Of a stretch of DNA of 64,000 nt, positions 50,051 to 59,055 are shown in pieces; positions within the stretch are counted from its first letter, which is position 1, and each line of letters opens with the position of its first letter. A program made the position numbers and the translations under genes. Source of the DNA: Desulfarculus baarsii DSM 2075 (GTDB lineage: Bacteria; Desulfobacterota; Desulfarculia; Desulfarculales; Desulfarculaceae); the NCBI RefSeq assembly GCF_000143965.1, contig NC_014365.1, positions 1,701,501 to 1,765,500 of the forward strand, written 5' to 3'. The notes under the pieces are model-generated. The model was not told the DNA's origin. It was given only the letters and a program-made list of their open reading frames with translations, and ran no database searches.

Positions 50051-51173
50051 CGGCCAGGCCGCCATACGCCAGGCCGCCGTCGGCCCGGCCCAGCGCCGCC
50101 TGCCAGGGGTCCAGGGCCCGGTAAACGGGGGCCGCCAGCTCCACCCGCTGCACGCCGCCGATGGCCCGCACCCGGTTGATCAGTTCGTCCGGGCTGATGT
50201 CGCGGCCCAGCTTGGCCCGTTGCCAGGCCAGATAGTCGACCACCGCCGTGGCCACCGCCGCCTGAACCTGGCCGGCCCTGGCCCCGTGGCTGGCCCGCAG
50301 CCAATAGCGTCCGGCCACCTGAAACTCGACCACCTCCGGGGCCAGCACCTGCACCAGGTCGGTCAGCGGCCGGCGGGCCTGGTCGCTGACGGCCGCGTGG
50401 ACCAGGGCCAGCAGCTCGGCCGAAGGGGCCACGCCGCCGGCGCACCACGGGGCCAGGTTGACCTGGCCGGGGGCCGGGCTCCACACGGCCACATCGGCGA
50501 TCAGGGGGCTGGCGCTCAGGGCCCAGTAGCGATAGGCCCCGGCCGGCCCGCAGGCGCTCAGGCGCTCCGGGGCCAGTTGGACCCGCGCCCGCAGGCGCGC
50601 GTCGCCCTCGCCATCGCCGCCGCCCATGGTCGTGGTGGTGTTGGCCACACTGGAAACGTAAGTGACGCGGTCGAAAAAGCGGTTGATCTGGCCAGGGGCC
50701 AGGCCGCTGCCTTGCGCGCCGGCGGTCTGGCACTGGGCCGGGGCGTCGGCGTCAAGCGCGCCGGCGGCGATCGTGGCCTCGGCCGTGGTCGCCCACAAAA
50801 GCGCGCCGTCGTGGCTGGCCCGGCTGCCGGCCGGGATGACCACGTCAAAGTCCAGGGGCCGGGCCAGGCTGTAGCGCAAGGTGGTCGTGGCGGCCTGGCC
50901 GCCCAGGCGGCTGGTGTTCAGCAGAGCGGCCAGGTGGTCCAGATAGGCCCCCTCGGCGTGGCTGATCAGGTTCATCTTGCCGGCGTAATCGATCAAAAAC
51001 CGCTGCTGCCCGATTAGGTAGGCCACGGCCTCGACAAACAGCCGCTGGGGATCGCCGGGATAGAGCGAGCGGCCGGTGATCGCCTCGAAATCGGCGATCA
51101 AGGCCGCCTCCACCGCCGCCGTTTCGGTGGGGCAGAAGCTGACCGGCGGCAGGTTTTCCAGCACCAGCGTCAT
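50043..51173 (-). CDS. Baseplate J-like protein (gpJ / Mu gp47)
   Basis: 376 aa, forms the baseplate wedge. Characteristic N-terminus: AALIADFEAITGRSLYPGDP, QRLFVEAVAYLIGQQRFLID near 45-62, then AYLDHLAALLNTSRLGGQAA near 75; the central beta part has LDFDVVIPAGSRASHDGALL. C-terminal domain AAVATAVVDYLAWQRAKLGR and LINRVRAIGGVQRVELAAP is typical of gp47. Overlaps gpW-like and gpI-like neighbours. Confidence 0.93.
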   Translation of the reverse strand: MTLVLENLPPVSFCPTETAAVEAALIADFEAITGRSLYPGDPQRLFVEAVAYLIGQQRFLIDYAGKMNLISHAEGAYLDHLAALLNTSRLGGQAATTTLRYSLARPLDFDVVIPAGSRASHDGALLWATTAEATIAAGALDADAPAQCQTAGAQGSGLAPGQINRFFDRVTYVSSVANTTTTMGGGDGEGDARLRARVQLAPERLSACGPAGAYRYWALSASPLIADVAVWSPAPGQVNLAPWCAGGVAPSAELLALVHAAVSDQARRPLTDLVQVLAPEVVEFQVAGRYWLRASHGARAGQVQAAVATAVVDYLAWQRAKLGRDISPDELINRVRAIGGVQRVELAAPVYRALDPWQAALGRADGGLAYGGLADE

Positions 51174-51499
51174 CGGTCCTCCAGCAGGTCGATGACCACG
51201 ATCGGCCGCAAGCCGCCGTCCATGGCCTCCAGTTCGCTTTCGGCCCAGTCCACCCGCGCCACCCTGGCCCGTGGCTCATACCTGGCCACCTGGCGCACGA
51301 TCTCGGCGGCCAAAAGCGCCCGCGCCCGGGGCAGGGGCTGGTCGAGCAAGGAAAAATCCAGGCCAAAGTCGCGGTCCAGGGGCACGCTGCCCTTGGGCGT
51401 GGCCATAATCATGCGCACGTTCTGGCTCACCTCGGCGGCCAGATCGTTGGGCGCGAAATCCACGGCCGCCGCCTGGCCTTGCACCAAAAGCCGGGCCAT
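51170..51499 (-). CDS. GPW/gp25-family baseplate protein
   Basis: 109 aa. VSQNVRMIMATPKGSVPLDR near 25 and the following DFGLDFSLLDQPL are the gp25/GPW signature; the C-terminus EIVRQVARYEPRARVARVDW completes the domain. It is part of the baseplate wedge. Four-base overlap with the gpJ gene. Confidence 0.92.
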   Translation of the reverse strand: MARLLVQGQAAAVDFAPNDLAAEVSQNVRMIMATPKGSVPLDRDFGLDFSLLDQPLPRARALLAAEIVRQVARYEPRARVARVDWAESELEAMDGGLRPIVVIDLLEDR

Positions 51500-51891
51500 C
51501 AGCGATACTCCCGCAGACGCAGACTGGCCTGGGCCAGGCGCGTCCGGCCGTGGTTGTCGGCCTGGTCGATCACCTGACTGAGTTCCTCCAAAACGAACTG
51601 GCCGAAATTCTTGCCGCCGATGACCAACTCGTGGGCCTGGTGGCCGGCCAGCACGCCGCGCAGGGCCTCCAGTTCGTCATCGGGCGTGCAAAAGGCGTGG
51701 TGAAAGGTCATCTCCAGGTCGGCCTCGGCCAGCTCCAGGGTGATGAATTGCAGCTTCTGATCGCCGCTCAAGACATCGTGGGTGGCGAAACGGGCCCGGC
51801 GGCGCTCGCTGAGGCGCTCGAAGGTCTTGACGTAGCCCAGCGAGGCCTCGAAGACCACCGGCCCGAAACTGCCGATCCGCCCGCTAGTCAT
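51499..51891 (-). CDS. Phage tail protein U-like
   Basis: 130 aa. GRIGSFGPVVFEASLGYVKT at the start, RARFATHDVLSGDQKLQFIT near 31 and DDELEALRGVLAGHQAHELV near 70 match P2 gpU-type proteins that terminate the tail tube. Overlaps the gpV gene by eight bases and abuts the gpW-like gene by one. Confidence 0.85.
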   Translation of the reverse strand: MTSGRIGSFGPVVFEASLGYVKTFERLSERRRARFATHDVLSGDQKLQFITLELAEADLEMTFHHAFCTPDDELEALRGVLAGHQAHELVIGGKNFGQFVLEELSQVIDQADNHGRTRLAQASLRLREYR

Positions 51892-52429
51892 GGGGCCACT
51901 CCTCGGGCGCGGGGATGGGCGATGGCTCCACGGGCCTCAGTTCCGGCTGGCCCAGGTTGGGCGCGGGGATGGGGCACTTCAGGATCGGCGCGTCGATGAT
52001 CACCGCCTCGCCGGCGGCCAGGCGAATGGTGCGCGGCGCGTGGACCTGGGCCTCGCCCGTGGCCCGGTCGTACTCCAGCCAGCCGCCGTCGAGAAAGCGC
52101 AGATGGCGCTTGTCCGGGTCGGTCAGCGGCGGCGGGTCGGCCTGGCTGAAAAAACTGCCCACGATGAACCCCCGCTCCAGGCCGTAGGGCAGGCACAGGC
52201 ACAAGACCTGCTCGCCCAAGTCGGGCAGCCACCAGTCCTTGTTGCAGCGGGTCTGGGGCGTCAGCACGCCGAACTTGAACGTCTCGATCATGTCCGCGTC
52301 GCGGAACTCCACGCGGACCTTGCCCTCGGCCGGGATCTGCTCCACCACGAAGCCCACCCGCACCAGTTGGCGCAGGGCGCTTTCCAGGGCCGTCAGGCGG
52401 CGGCCGATCTCTTCGAATGGGCCCGCCAT
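51884..52429 (-). CDS. Baseplate assembly protein V (tail spike)
   Basis: 181 aa. LVRVGFVVEQIPAEGKVRVE near 22, DWWLPDLGEQVLCLCLPYGL near 62 and GFIVGSFFSQADPPPLTDPD near 85 are gpV hallmarks (OB-fold). The C-terminal part (GEAQVHAPRTIRLAAGEAVI) forms the triple-helix spike, but the tail end is short and proline-rich (PSPIPAPEEWPHD) rather than an iron-binding tip. Confidence 0.9.
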   Translation of the reverse strand: MAGPFEEIGRRLTALESALRQLVRVGFVVEQIPAEGKVRVEFRDADMIETFKFGVLTPQTRCNKDWWLPDLGEQVLCLCLPYGLERGFIVGSFFSQADPPPLTDPDKRHLRFLDGGWLEYDRATGEAQVHAPRTIRLAAGEAVIIDAPILKCPIPAPNLGQPELRPVEPSPIPAPEEWPHD

Positions 52430-53445
52430 CAGTACGCGATCACCTGCCGCAGCGAGAGGGTTGTCTGATAAACGCCGCCGCCGGAGAGCCCGTGCCGGGC
52501 CTCGGCCACGAAATAACGGCCGTCAAAGCGGCCAAAGCCGCTCATCCGCACCACCTCGGTGGCCCGGCGAAAGGGCGCGCCCTTCAGCGTGATCTCGGCG
52601 GTGACCTCCACCTTGTTCTTGCGGCGCAGGCTGGTCTGGGCCAGCTTGGCCGCCTCGGCGGCGTCTTTCACCGGCTGGTTGACGCGCAGCACGTCCTGGC
52701 TGGCCGGGGCCGGATCGGGCCAAAATTCGCCGACGATGTGCTCCTTGAGTTCCGGGCGCCAATAGCTGACCACCGCGCCCTTGTAGAGATCGTGGCTGGT
52801 GGTGGCGAAGCGATAGCCGATGATGTCGCTGTGGCCACGGGTCAGGGTGGCGTGGGGCCCGCGCTGGTCGTACTTGTGCCCGGCGTAGACGATCAGCTTT
52901 TCATGGGCCGTCTTGACGCTGTTGCCGTGTTCGCGGGCCAGGCGGGTGAGAAAGCCCAGGTCCGACTCCTCGCGTTGATCCACCCGCTCGAAATGATGGT
53001 CCAGGCCTTCCCAGTGCAGGCCCAGGCCGCACTTTTCGGCCACGTGGGCGGCAATGTGCGAAAGCGCCTTGTCTTCCCAGGCCTTGGTTTTCTTCTGCAC
53101 GCGGGCGGTGGATTTCACCCTGGCGCTGGCCGCCGTGATCTCGACCATGTCCGGCGGGCCGCTGAGGGTCACCTCGCCGATCTCCATCAGCCCGCAGTCC
53201 AGGCGCGGGGCGTCGCCGGGGCCGTCCCAGTCGAAACACCTGATATAGGCGCGCACTTCCTCGCCCTTGCCGGGAAACCACGGCCCTTGCCAGCGCAACT
53301 CGCGGTCTTCCAGGGTGCAGCGCAGTTCGTCCACCTGGCCCTCGGCAAAGTCGACGTACTCGGCGCTTTCGCAGTGTTCGGCGATGTCCACGCCCCGGTA
53401 GATCAGCTCCAGCCGGGCGCGGCGGGGCTCTAGCGTTGCTGCCAT
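52429..53445 (-). CDS. Phage late control gene D-like tail hub protein
   Basis: 338 aa. The gpD/VgrG N-terminal fold is seen: RLELIYRGVDIAEHCESAEY, WFPGKGEEVRAYIRCFDWDG, LDCGLMEIGEVTLSGPPDMV, then KTKAWEDKALSHIAAHVAEK near 115, RVDQREESDLGFLTRLAREH near 150 and ATEVVRMSGFGRFDGRYFVA near 300. It caps the spike and connects to the tube. Overlaps the gpX gene. Confidence 0.92.
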   Translation of the reverse strand: MAATLEPRRARLELIYRGVDIAEHCESAEYVDFAEGQVDELRCTLEDRELRWQGPWFPGKGEEVRAYIRCFDWDGPGDAPRLDCGLMEIGEVTLSGPPDMVEITAASARVKSTARVQKKTKAWEDKALSHIAAHVAEKCGLGLHWEGLDHHFERVDQREESDLGFLTRLAREHGNSVKTAHEKLIVYAGHKYDQRGPHATLTRGHSDIIGYRFATTSHDLYKGAVVSYWRPELKEHIVGEFWPDPAPASQDVLRVNQPVKDAAEAAKLAQTSLRRKNKVEVTAEITLKGAPFRRATEVVRMSGFGRFDGRYFVAEARHGLSGGGVYQTTLSLRQVIAY

Positions 53446-53639
53446 GGCGGCGGCTCCTCACTGGCCGGCGGCGTCAGCGCCGGGACTATCAGCTCCACGC
53501 CGGCGGCGAAAATCACCGTGCGGCGGTGGGACGGGTTGGCGGCCAGCAGGTGGTGGGTCATGTCCTCGCGGCCCCAGATGGCGTGGGCGATCTGATCCCA
53601 GGTCTGGCCCTGGCTGGTGATGTGCCTACGCGCCGACAT
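53430..53639 (-). CDS. Phage tail protein X (LysM-like)
   Basis: 69 aa, gpX family. ITSQGQTWDQIAHAIWGRED and MTHHLLAANPSHRRTVIFAA form the LysM-like fold; ELIVPALTPP follows. Overlaps both neighbours (gpD and tape measure genes). Confidence 0.9.
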   Translation of the reverse strand: MSARRHITSQGQTWDQIAHAIWGREDMTHHLLAANPSHRRTVIFAAGVELIVPALTPPASEEPPPWQQR

Positions 53640-56607
53640 TGCCCATGCTCGTGCGCTGGTTGCGCGCCCACATCTCGTTGACGGTTCGTTCGATCAGCCG
53701 GGTCAACTCGGCGTTGGCCTGGTCCAGGGCGGTTTTCAGGCCGGCCTTGTCCGCGCCGCTGGCGTTGATGGTCTGGTGGATGGTGATCTGGGCCGGCGCG
53801 GCGGCGGCCGGCCCCTGGGCCTGGCCCCGCGCCGCGTTCAGCTCGCCCTGGGCCTTGGCCAGGCCGCCGCTTGGCCCGCCCAGGCCCAAGAATTCGGCCG
53901 CCGCGCCGGCCGCGCCTTGCAGACCACTCCAGGCGCTCTGGGCCAGGCCGGCCACGGCCTGGATCAACTGGCCCGCGCCCTGGCCGATGCCGGCGGCAAA
54001 GGTTCCGGCGAAGGCTTGGCCCGACAAAGTCAGCGTGGAAAGCGGCCCGCGCTTGGCGTCGCTGAAGGGCAGATACTGGCGCACCTGGGCCAGCAGCGCC
54101 TTGACCGCCTCGATGGGTTGGCCCACCGAGGCCTTGATCCCCTCCACGAAGGTGCCGATCAGCTTGGCCCCGGCCTGGTACAAAGACGTGCCCCGCAGCC
54201 AGTCCAGGGCCGAGGCGAAGGCCGCCCGGATTCCCGCCGTGGCCACCGCCGCGCCGGCCTTGACGCCATCCCACAGCCCGCCGAAAAAGCCCGAGACCGT
54301 CGACCAGGCGCTCTTGATCCAGTCGATGGGGGCCAGGACCGTGGCCTTGACCAGGCCCCACGCCGCGCTGGCCCCGGTCTCCAGGCCGCGCCACAAGCCG
54401 CCGAAAAAGCCCGAGACCGCCGACCAGGCGCTTTTGATCCCCTCGACGGGGGCCAGGGCCGTGGCCTTGACCATGCCCCACGCCGCGCTGGCCCCGGTTT
54501 CCAGGCCGCGCCACAAGCCGCCGAAAAAGCCGGAGACCGTCGACCAGGCGCTTTTGATCCACTCGACGGGGGCCAGGACCGTGGCCTTGACCAGGCCCCA
54601 CGCCGCGCTGGCCCCGGCCTCCAGGCCGCGCCACAAGCCGCCGAAAAAGCCCGAGACCGTCGACCAGGCGCTCTTGATCCCCTCGACGGGGGCCAGGGCC
54701 GTGGCCTTCAGCCAATCCCAAACCGCCGCCGCGCCGGCCTTGATCCAGCCCCACAGCCAACCAAAAAATTCAGCCACCTGGTCCCAGTATTTGATCAGCA
54801 GGTAGGCCCCGGCGGCCAGGGCGACCACGCCGGCCACCACCCAGGTGATGGGGTTGGCCCACATGGCCGCGTTGACCAGCCCCTGGGCCACGGCCCAGGC
54901 CTTGCTGACGGCGACGATCAACCACTGCTTGGCCGCCAGGGCCATGCTCACCGCCTTCTGCCGGGCCAGGGCCAGGGTCTGCAACCGGGTGGCCAGCCTG
55001 GCCGCCAGCTGCGAGGACCGCAACAGGCGTAGCGTGGCGACCATCTCCTTGACGCCGCCCACCAGATAGCCGCCCACCGCCGCGCCCAGCTTCCAGGCCG
55101 TGACCAGGGCCAGGCCGCCCACCACCACCCCGCTGATCGCCCCGCTGACAATGGGGAACGCCTCCTGGAAATCGGCCAGCAGGTCCAGCACCCAGCCGGC
55201 CGCGCCCACCAGCGCGCCGATCACCGGCAGCAGCACCGTGCCGGCGTTGATGGCCAGGCGGCTGAGCTTGTTGCCCAAAAGCTGCAGTTGGTTGGCCGTG
55301 GTGGCCGAGCGGTTTTCAACCTCCCTGGTCATCGAACCCAGGTAGTCGGCCTGCTTGCCCGTGAGCTTCAGGGCCTGTTTGTATTTGTCCAGGCCGCCGA
55401 CCAGGATGGCCAGGTCGTCGGCGTACTCCAGCCCGAACATGTCCATGAGCACCATGGCCCGCTCGGAGGGGTCCAGCCCCTCCACGGCCTCGAGAAAGCC
55501 CAGCAGCGCGCCCTGGGCGTCATTTTGGATGGCGTCCTTGAGGCCCTGGGCGTCCAGGCCGATGGCCGCCAGGCCTTGCTGGAATTTTTCACCCTGTTTG
55601 TCGGCCGTCTGCAGCTTGTTCAGCAAGGTGTTGATGCCCGTGGCCGCCACCTCGGGCGGCCGGCCCAGGGCCAGAAAGGCGTTGCCCAGGGCCGCCGTCT
55701 GCACCGCGCTCAGGCCGAACTGCTTGCCCATGCCGCCCACCCGGGTCAAGACATTGATCATCTCCGGGGCCTTGGCGGCGGTGTTGTCGCTGAGGTGGTT
55801 GATGGCGTCGCCCAGGGCCTCCACCCGCTCGATGGGGATATCCCAGACGTTGCTGAGCTTGGCCGAGGCCTCGCCGGCCGCCTCGGCGCTCATGTCCCAG
55901 GCCACGGCCATCTTGGAGGTCGTCTGGACAAAGGCCAGGATGTCTTTCTCCTTGACGCCCAGTTGGCCGCCGGCCGCCGCGATGGCCGCCAGTTGCTCGC
56001 CGCTGAGGGGAATCTTGACGGCGCTCAGGCGCAGCAGATCCTGGCCCAGCTTTTCCAGGCCGTCCGGGGCGCTGAAGTCCATCACCTTCTTGACGTCGGC
56101 CATGGCCGATTCAAAGCCGATGGCCTTGACCACCGGCGCGGCCACCGCCGCCCCGGCCGCCACGCCGCCCAGCAGCCCGCCGGCCACGCCGCCAAGGCCG
56201 CCCATGGCCGCCTGGCGCTGGGCCCTGGCCGCCTGGACTTGCTGGAGCGCCCGCTCTTTTTGGCTCAGGCGCTGGGCCTGGTTGGCGGCGGCCGCCTGCT
56301 CCCGGGCCAACTGCCGCGTGGCCTTGGCCGCCCGCGTCGCCGCGATGGCGTTTTGGCCCAGTTGCCTGGCGCTGGCGGCAAAATCCCGCCCGGCCGTGAG
56401 CGCCGCTTGGCCCGCGCCCGCCGCCGACAGCCGCAGCCCGCCCAGCATGGCCCGCAGCCGCTGCTGACCACCCACCCGGCCGGCCGCCCGGTCGGCCTGC
56501 TCCACCTGCCCCCGCAGACGCTGGGCCTCCTGGGCCAATCCGCCAAAGGCCGCCGCCGCCTGAGCCTGGCCATGCAGGGCGAATCTGAAGAGCAGGGTCT
56601 TGTCCAA
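53626..56607 (-). CDS. Phage tail tape-measure protein
   Basis: 993 aa. The N-terminal helical region (MDKTLLFRFALHGQAQ-type start at a TTG, then coiled coils) leads to the TMP core (VVKAIGFESAMADVKKVMDF near 160, LSVGQLAAIAAAGGQLGV-like segment near 190, FLALGRPPEVAATGINTLLN near 300). Hydrophobic segments lie near 480-620. About residues 620-780 have four tandem 40-residue repeats (IKSAWSTVSGFFGGLWRGLE). The protein sets tail length. TTG 56607 is chosen because GAGG precedes it; the open frame extends 36 codons upstream into the chaperone frameshift region, so the start is uncertain. Confidence 0.88.
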   Translation of the reverse strand: MDKTLLFRFALHGQAQAAAAFGGLAQEAQRLRGQVEQADRAAGRVGGQQRLRAMLGGLRLSAAGAGQAALTAGRDFAASARQLGQNAIAATRAAKATRQLAREQAAAANQAQRLSQKERALQQVQAARAQRQAAMGGLGGVAGGLLGGVAAGAAVAAPVVKAIGFESAMADVKKVMDFSAPDGLEKLGQDLLRLSAVKIPLSGEQLAAIAAAGGQLGVKEKDILAFVQTTSKMAVAWDMSAEAAGEASAKLSNVWDIPIERVEALGDAINHLSDNTAAKAPEMINVLTRVGGMGKQFGLSAVQTAALGNAFLALGRPPEVAATGINTLLNKLQTADKQGEKFQQGLAAIGLDAQGLKDAIQNDAQGALLGFLEAVEGLDPSERAMVLMDMFGLEYADDLAILVGGLDKYKQALKLTGKQADYLGSMTREVENRSATTANQLQLLGNKLSRLAINAGTVLLPVIGALVGAAGWVLDLLADFQEAFPIVSGAISGVVVGGLALVTAWKLGAAVGGYLVGGVKEMVATLRLLRSSQLAARLATRLQTLALARQKAVSMALAAKQWLIVAVSKAWAVAQGLVNAAMWANPITWVVAGVVALAAGAYLLIKYWDQVAEFFGWLWGWIKAGAAAVWDWLKATALAPVEGIKSAWSTVSGFFGGLWRGLEAGASAAWGLVKATVLAPVEWIKSAWSTVSGFFGGLWRGLETGASAAWGMVKATALAPVEGIKSAWSAVSGFFGGLWRGLETGASAAWGLVKATVLAPIDWIKSAWSTVSGFFGGLWDGVKAGAAVATAGIRAAFASALDWLRGTSLYQAGAKLIGTFVEGIKASVGQPIEAVKALLAQVRQYLPFSDAKRGPLSTLTLSGQAFAGTFAAGIGQGAGQLIQAVAGLAQSAWSGLQGAAGAAAEFLGLGGPSGGLAKAQGELNAARGQAQGPAAAAPAQITIHQTINASGADKAGLKTALDQANAELTRLIERTVNEMWARNQRTSMGNVGA
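54258..54740 (-). repeat. 120-bp tandem repeats in the tape-measure gene
   Basis: Four near-identical 120-bp units; the shared block GCCGCCGAAAAAGC recurs at 120-bp steps near 54281, 54401, 54521 and 54641. Each encodes 40 residues ending in LAPVEG or LAPVEW alternately, so there is a two-unit super-period. Copy number would change tail length in steps of 40 residues. Confidence 0.85.
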
Positions 56608-56611
56608 AACC

Positions 56612-56781
56612 TTAGCGCCTCGCTTTGTTGTGCCGCTTGATGACCTTGGCCGCCGCCCGCAGCCAGCCTTCCAATTCCGCCGCCGGCCGCTCCAGCCAGC
56701 CGGCCGCCCCGCCAAACCCGGCCTGGGCCAGCTCCAGGGCGGCGCTCAACAACAGCTCCGCCCCCGGCCGGCCTAGGCGTT
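56612..56781 (-). CDS. Frameshift-extension of the tail assembly chaperone (gpE'-type)
   Basis: A 56-codon frame with no start codon, in the -1 phase relative to the chaperone gene. It runs from just after the slippery site to TAA at 56612. It encodes ERLGRPGAELLLSAALELAQ, then GWLERPAAELEGWLRAAAKV and a basic end KRHNKARR. Many tailed phages fuse such an extension to the chaperone by programmed -1 slippage to make a long form for tape-measure chaperoning. The position between tube and tape-measure genes is exactly that of these fusions. Confidence 0.65.
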
Positions 56782-57054
56782 CAAAAAACCGCCCACCGCC
56801 TCCACGCAGCGCAGAAAATCCTTGGCCGACAGCCGCAGCACATCCTCCACCGGCCGCTTCAACGCCTTGGCCGCCACGCCGGCCTGATAGCCCACCTGCA
56901 GGCTGGGCACGCCCACGAAACCGGGGTTGCGCGCGCCGAACTCCCGCTCCGCCGCCACCAAATCCGCCCCGGTCAGGGCCTCCAGCTCCAGGGTCAGCTC
57001 CGAATGCTCCTTGCCGTCCCAGTTGATCGCCTTGCTCAGCTTGATCTTGCTCAT
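56773..57054 (-). CDS. Phage tail assembly chaperone (P2 gpE / Mu gp41-like)
   Basis: 93 aa. SKAINWDGKEHSELTLELEA near 6-25, LTGADLVAAEREFGARNPGF near 26-45 and DVLRLSAKDFLRCVEAVGGF near 71-90 match the gpE/gp41 family. It is the short product; it ends FLNA-stop just after the slip site at 56782-56788. Confidence 0.85.
   Translation of the reverse strand: MSKIKLSKAINWDGKEHSELTLELEALTGADLVAAEREFGARNPGFVGVPSLQVGYQAGVAAKALKRPVEDVLRLSAKDFLRCVEAVGGFLNA
56782..56788 (-). promoter_or_regulatory. Slippery heptamer for programmed -1 frameshifting
   Basis: T TTT TTG in the zero frame of the chaperone gene, four codons before its stop (the same heptamer used in phage P2 gpE). Slippage by -1 joins the 56-codon extension frame. 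Confidence 0.7.
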
Positions 57055-57063
57055 CGCTTGCCT

Positions 57064-57591
57064 CTACTTGCCCAGGTCGGCGCGGACGCTCTCCAGATAA
57101 TCCGTGTCGCCGATCTTGCAGATATAATTGAACTTGTCGATCTCCAGCACCTCGTCGTCATCCAGGGTGATCTTGATGTAGAGCACCTCGAACTCGGCGC
57201 TGGCGTCCATCTGTTCGCCGGTGTCCAGCTTGCCCAGGCCCGTCTTTTTGGGCGCGGCCTTGACCACCACCTTCAACGGGGCCGTGGCGTGCTCGCCCGT
57301 GCCGGCGTCGTAGTGCTGGATGCTGCCCCGGATGGTCAGGTCGTGGGCCTTGGGCGCGCTCAGGGCGATGTGATTGCCGGTGATGGCCCGCCAGTTGATG
57401 GTCAGGCCCATGCCGCCGTAGTGGCCCATGATCGGCATGTCGGCCGCCCCGGCGATGCCCGCGCCCTTGATCTCCACCGTGGTCGCCTCCAGGTCGGGCA
57501 GCTCCACGTCGGCCACGCCGATCATCTCGTCGCTGTCGCCGTAGACGGCAAAGCCGATCAGCGTCTGGGGAATTTTGTTCACGTCGGCCAA
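57064..57591 (-). CDS. Phage major tail tube protein (FII-like)
   Basis: 175 aa. IPQTLIGFAVYGDSDEMIGV at 7-26, VADVELPDLEATTVEIKGAG near 26, GLTINWRAITGNHIALSAPK near 62 and KLDTGEQMDASAEFEVLYIK near 120 are FII hallmarks. TTG start at 57591 with a strong GGAGG upstream. Follows the sheath gene by 12 bases. Confidence 0.93.
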   Translation of the reverse strand: MADVNKIPQTLIGFAVYGDSDEMIGVADVELPDLEATTVEIKGAGIAGAADMPIMGHYGGMGLTINWRAITGNHIALSAPKAHDLTIRGSIQHYDAGTGEHATAPLKVVVKAAPKKTGLGKLDTGEQMDASAEFEVLYIKITLDDDEVLEIDKFNYICKIGDTDYLESVRADLGK

Positions 57592-57603
57592 GGCTTGCCT
57601 CCT

Positions 57604-59055
57604 TTAGTTGCCGAACAACACGGCCAGATAGCCGGGGTCGTATTCGATCAGGCCGTTGATCTCCCGCGCCGGGCTGGGCGGGGTGACATACAGATGAAAG
57701 GTGATCGCCCCGTCCATCAGCTCGCTGGCCGGGTTTTCGGCCCGCAAAAACTCCACCCGCCCGCCCAGGATGGCCTCGCGGGCGGCCAGGCCGTTCAAGC
57801 GGATGTTGTAGGAATCGACGATGGTCTCCACCAGCCGCCGGGTGATCGGCCGGTCCACCTTTTGCCAGAAGGTCAGCACGAACTCGTTGCCCAGCCAGCA
57901 AAACATCCGCTGTACGCCGATGAAGGCGTCTTTCACGTCGGTGTTGGCCGGGTAGCAGCCCGTGCGGTTGCCCCACAAACGCCAGGAGCCGTTCCAGTTC
58001 AGCGCCGTGACCACGCCCTGGCTGTTCAAATAATTGGCCTCCGCCGGCCCCAGCCACACCGCCTGGCCGGCGGCCACCGCCCCGTTGATCTCCAGGGCCT
58101 TGTTGCTGGGGCTCTCGAAGGGCACGCCGCCGTTGTCGGCGTCGGTGGCGGCGATCCGCCCGGCCACCTGGGTGCTCAGCCAGAACTCCTTGCCCGCCAG
58201 GGCCACCTTGGGCCAGCAGACGATCATGTTGCTGTCGGCGTAGTTGTTCTGGGCCTTCCAGGCCGCCACGTCGGCGTACTTGGCCGCGCCGTCGGGGCCG
58301 GAGTCCACGTCCACCACGGCCATGGCCCGGAAATGGCCGTTGACGTTGGCCGCCTTGGCCGCCATCACCGCCGCCACCAGCGGGTGTCGGCTCCAGCCGG
58401 GGGCCACGATCAGCCCGGGCAACAGGCCAAAGCGCGGAAAAATCTGGTCCACCAACTCCAGGCCCGAGGCCGCGCCCGTGGCCGCGTCGATGCCGCCGAT
58501 GACGTCGTCGGCGGTGAGCTTGCTTGGGTCGCCGTACACATAGTCCACCGCCACCGTGGCCCCGGCGGCGATGGCCGAGCCCTCGCTCAAGCGGATCACG
58601 CCCGCTATCGGGTCCACGTGGTAGTCGGCCCCGGCCGCGTGGGTGGTCTGGCCGTCGGCGCTCTTGACCACCGGCGCGGCCACCAGCCCGGCATGGGCCA
58701 GCGTGGCCCGGCCGCCGCTGAAGCTCACCGCCTCGGCCGTCACCGCCGTCTTGTGCCGGGCCGGGTCAAAGACGTTGATCAAGATCACCGGCCCGGCGGC
58801 GTGGAGCACGAACTGGCTGTAGACGAACTCGCACAGGCCATAGGCCGCCCAGTCGTCGCTGTAGCCCAGGGCCGTTACGGCCTCGGCGTGGGAATGGGCC
58901 AGCACCGGCTGGTTGACCGGGCCGGTCTGGCCTTCTTCGATCATGTGCGCCGGGGCCGCGCCCACCACCACCGGGATGGCGCAATCGACCCGGCGCGGCG
59001 GGATGATCGAGGTGGGCAGTTGGCTGACGTAGACGCCGTGACGATAGGCGCTCAT
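57604..59055 (-). CDS. Phage tail sheath protein (FI-like)
   Basis: 483 aa. HGVYVSQLPTSIIPPRRVDC at 6-25, then VVGAAPAHMIEEGQTGPVNQ. The middle has FPRFGLLPGLIVAPGWSRHP near 225, typical of the sheath, and WLGPAEANYLNSQGVVTALN near 325. The C-terminus NRTGCYPANTDVKDAFIGVQ, FVLTFWQKVDRPITRRLVET is the conserved sheath handshake region. Its presence makes the phage a myovirus. Confidence 0.95.
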   Translation of the reverse strand: MSAYRHGVYVSQLPTSIIPPRRVDCAIPVVVGAAPAHMIEEGQTGPVNQPVLAHSHAEAVTALGYSDDWAAYGLCEFVYSQFVLHAAGPVILINVFDPARHKTAVTAEAVSFSGGRATLAHAGLVAAPVVKSADGQTTHAAGADYHVDPIAGVIRLSEGSAIAAGATVAVDYVYGDPSKLTADDVIGGIDAATGAASGLELVDQIFPRFGLLPGLIVAPGWSRHPLVAAVMAAKAANVNGHFRAMAVVDVDSGPDGAAKYADVAAWKAQNNYADSNMIVCWPKVALAGKEFWLSTQVAGRIAATDADNGGVPFESPSNKALEINGAVAAGQAVWLGPAEANYLNSQGVVTALNWNGSWRLWGNRTGCYPANTDVKDAFIGVQRMFCWLGNEFVLTFWQKVDRPITRRLVETIVDSYNIRLNGLAAREAILGGRVEFLRAENPASELMDGAITFHLYVTPPSPAREINGLIEYDPGYLAVLFGN

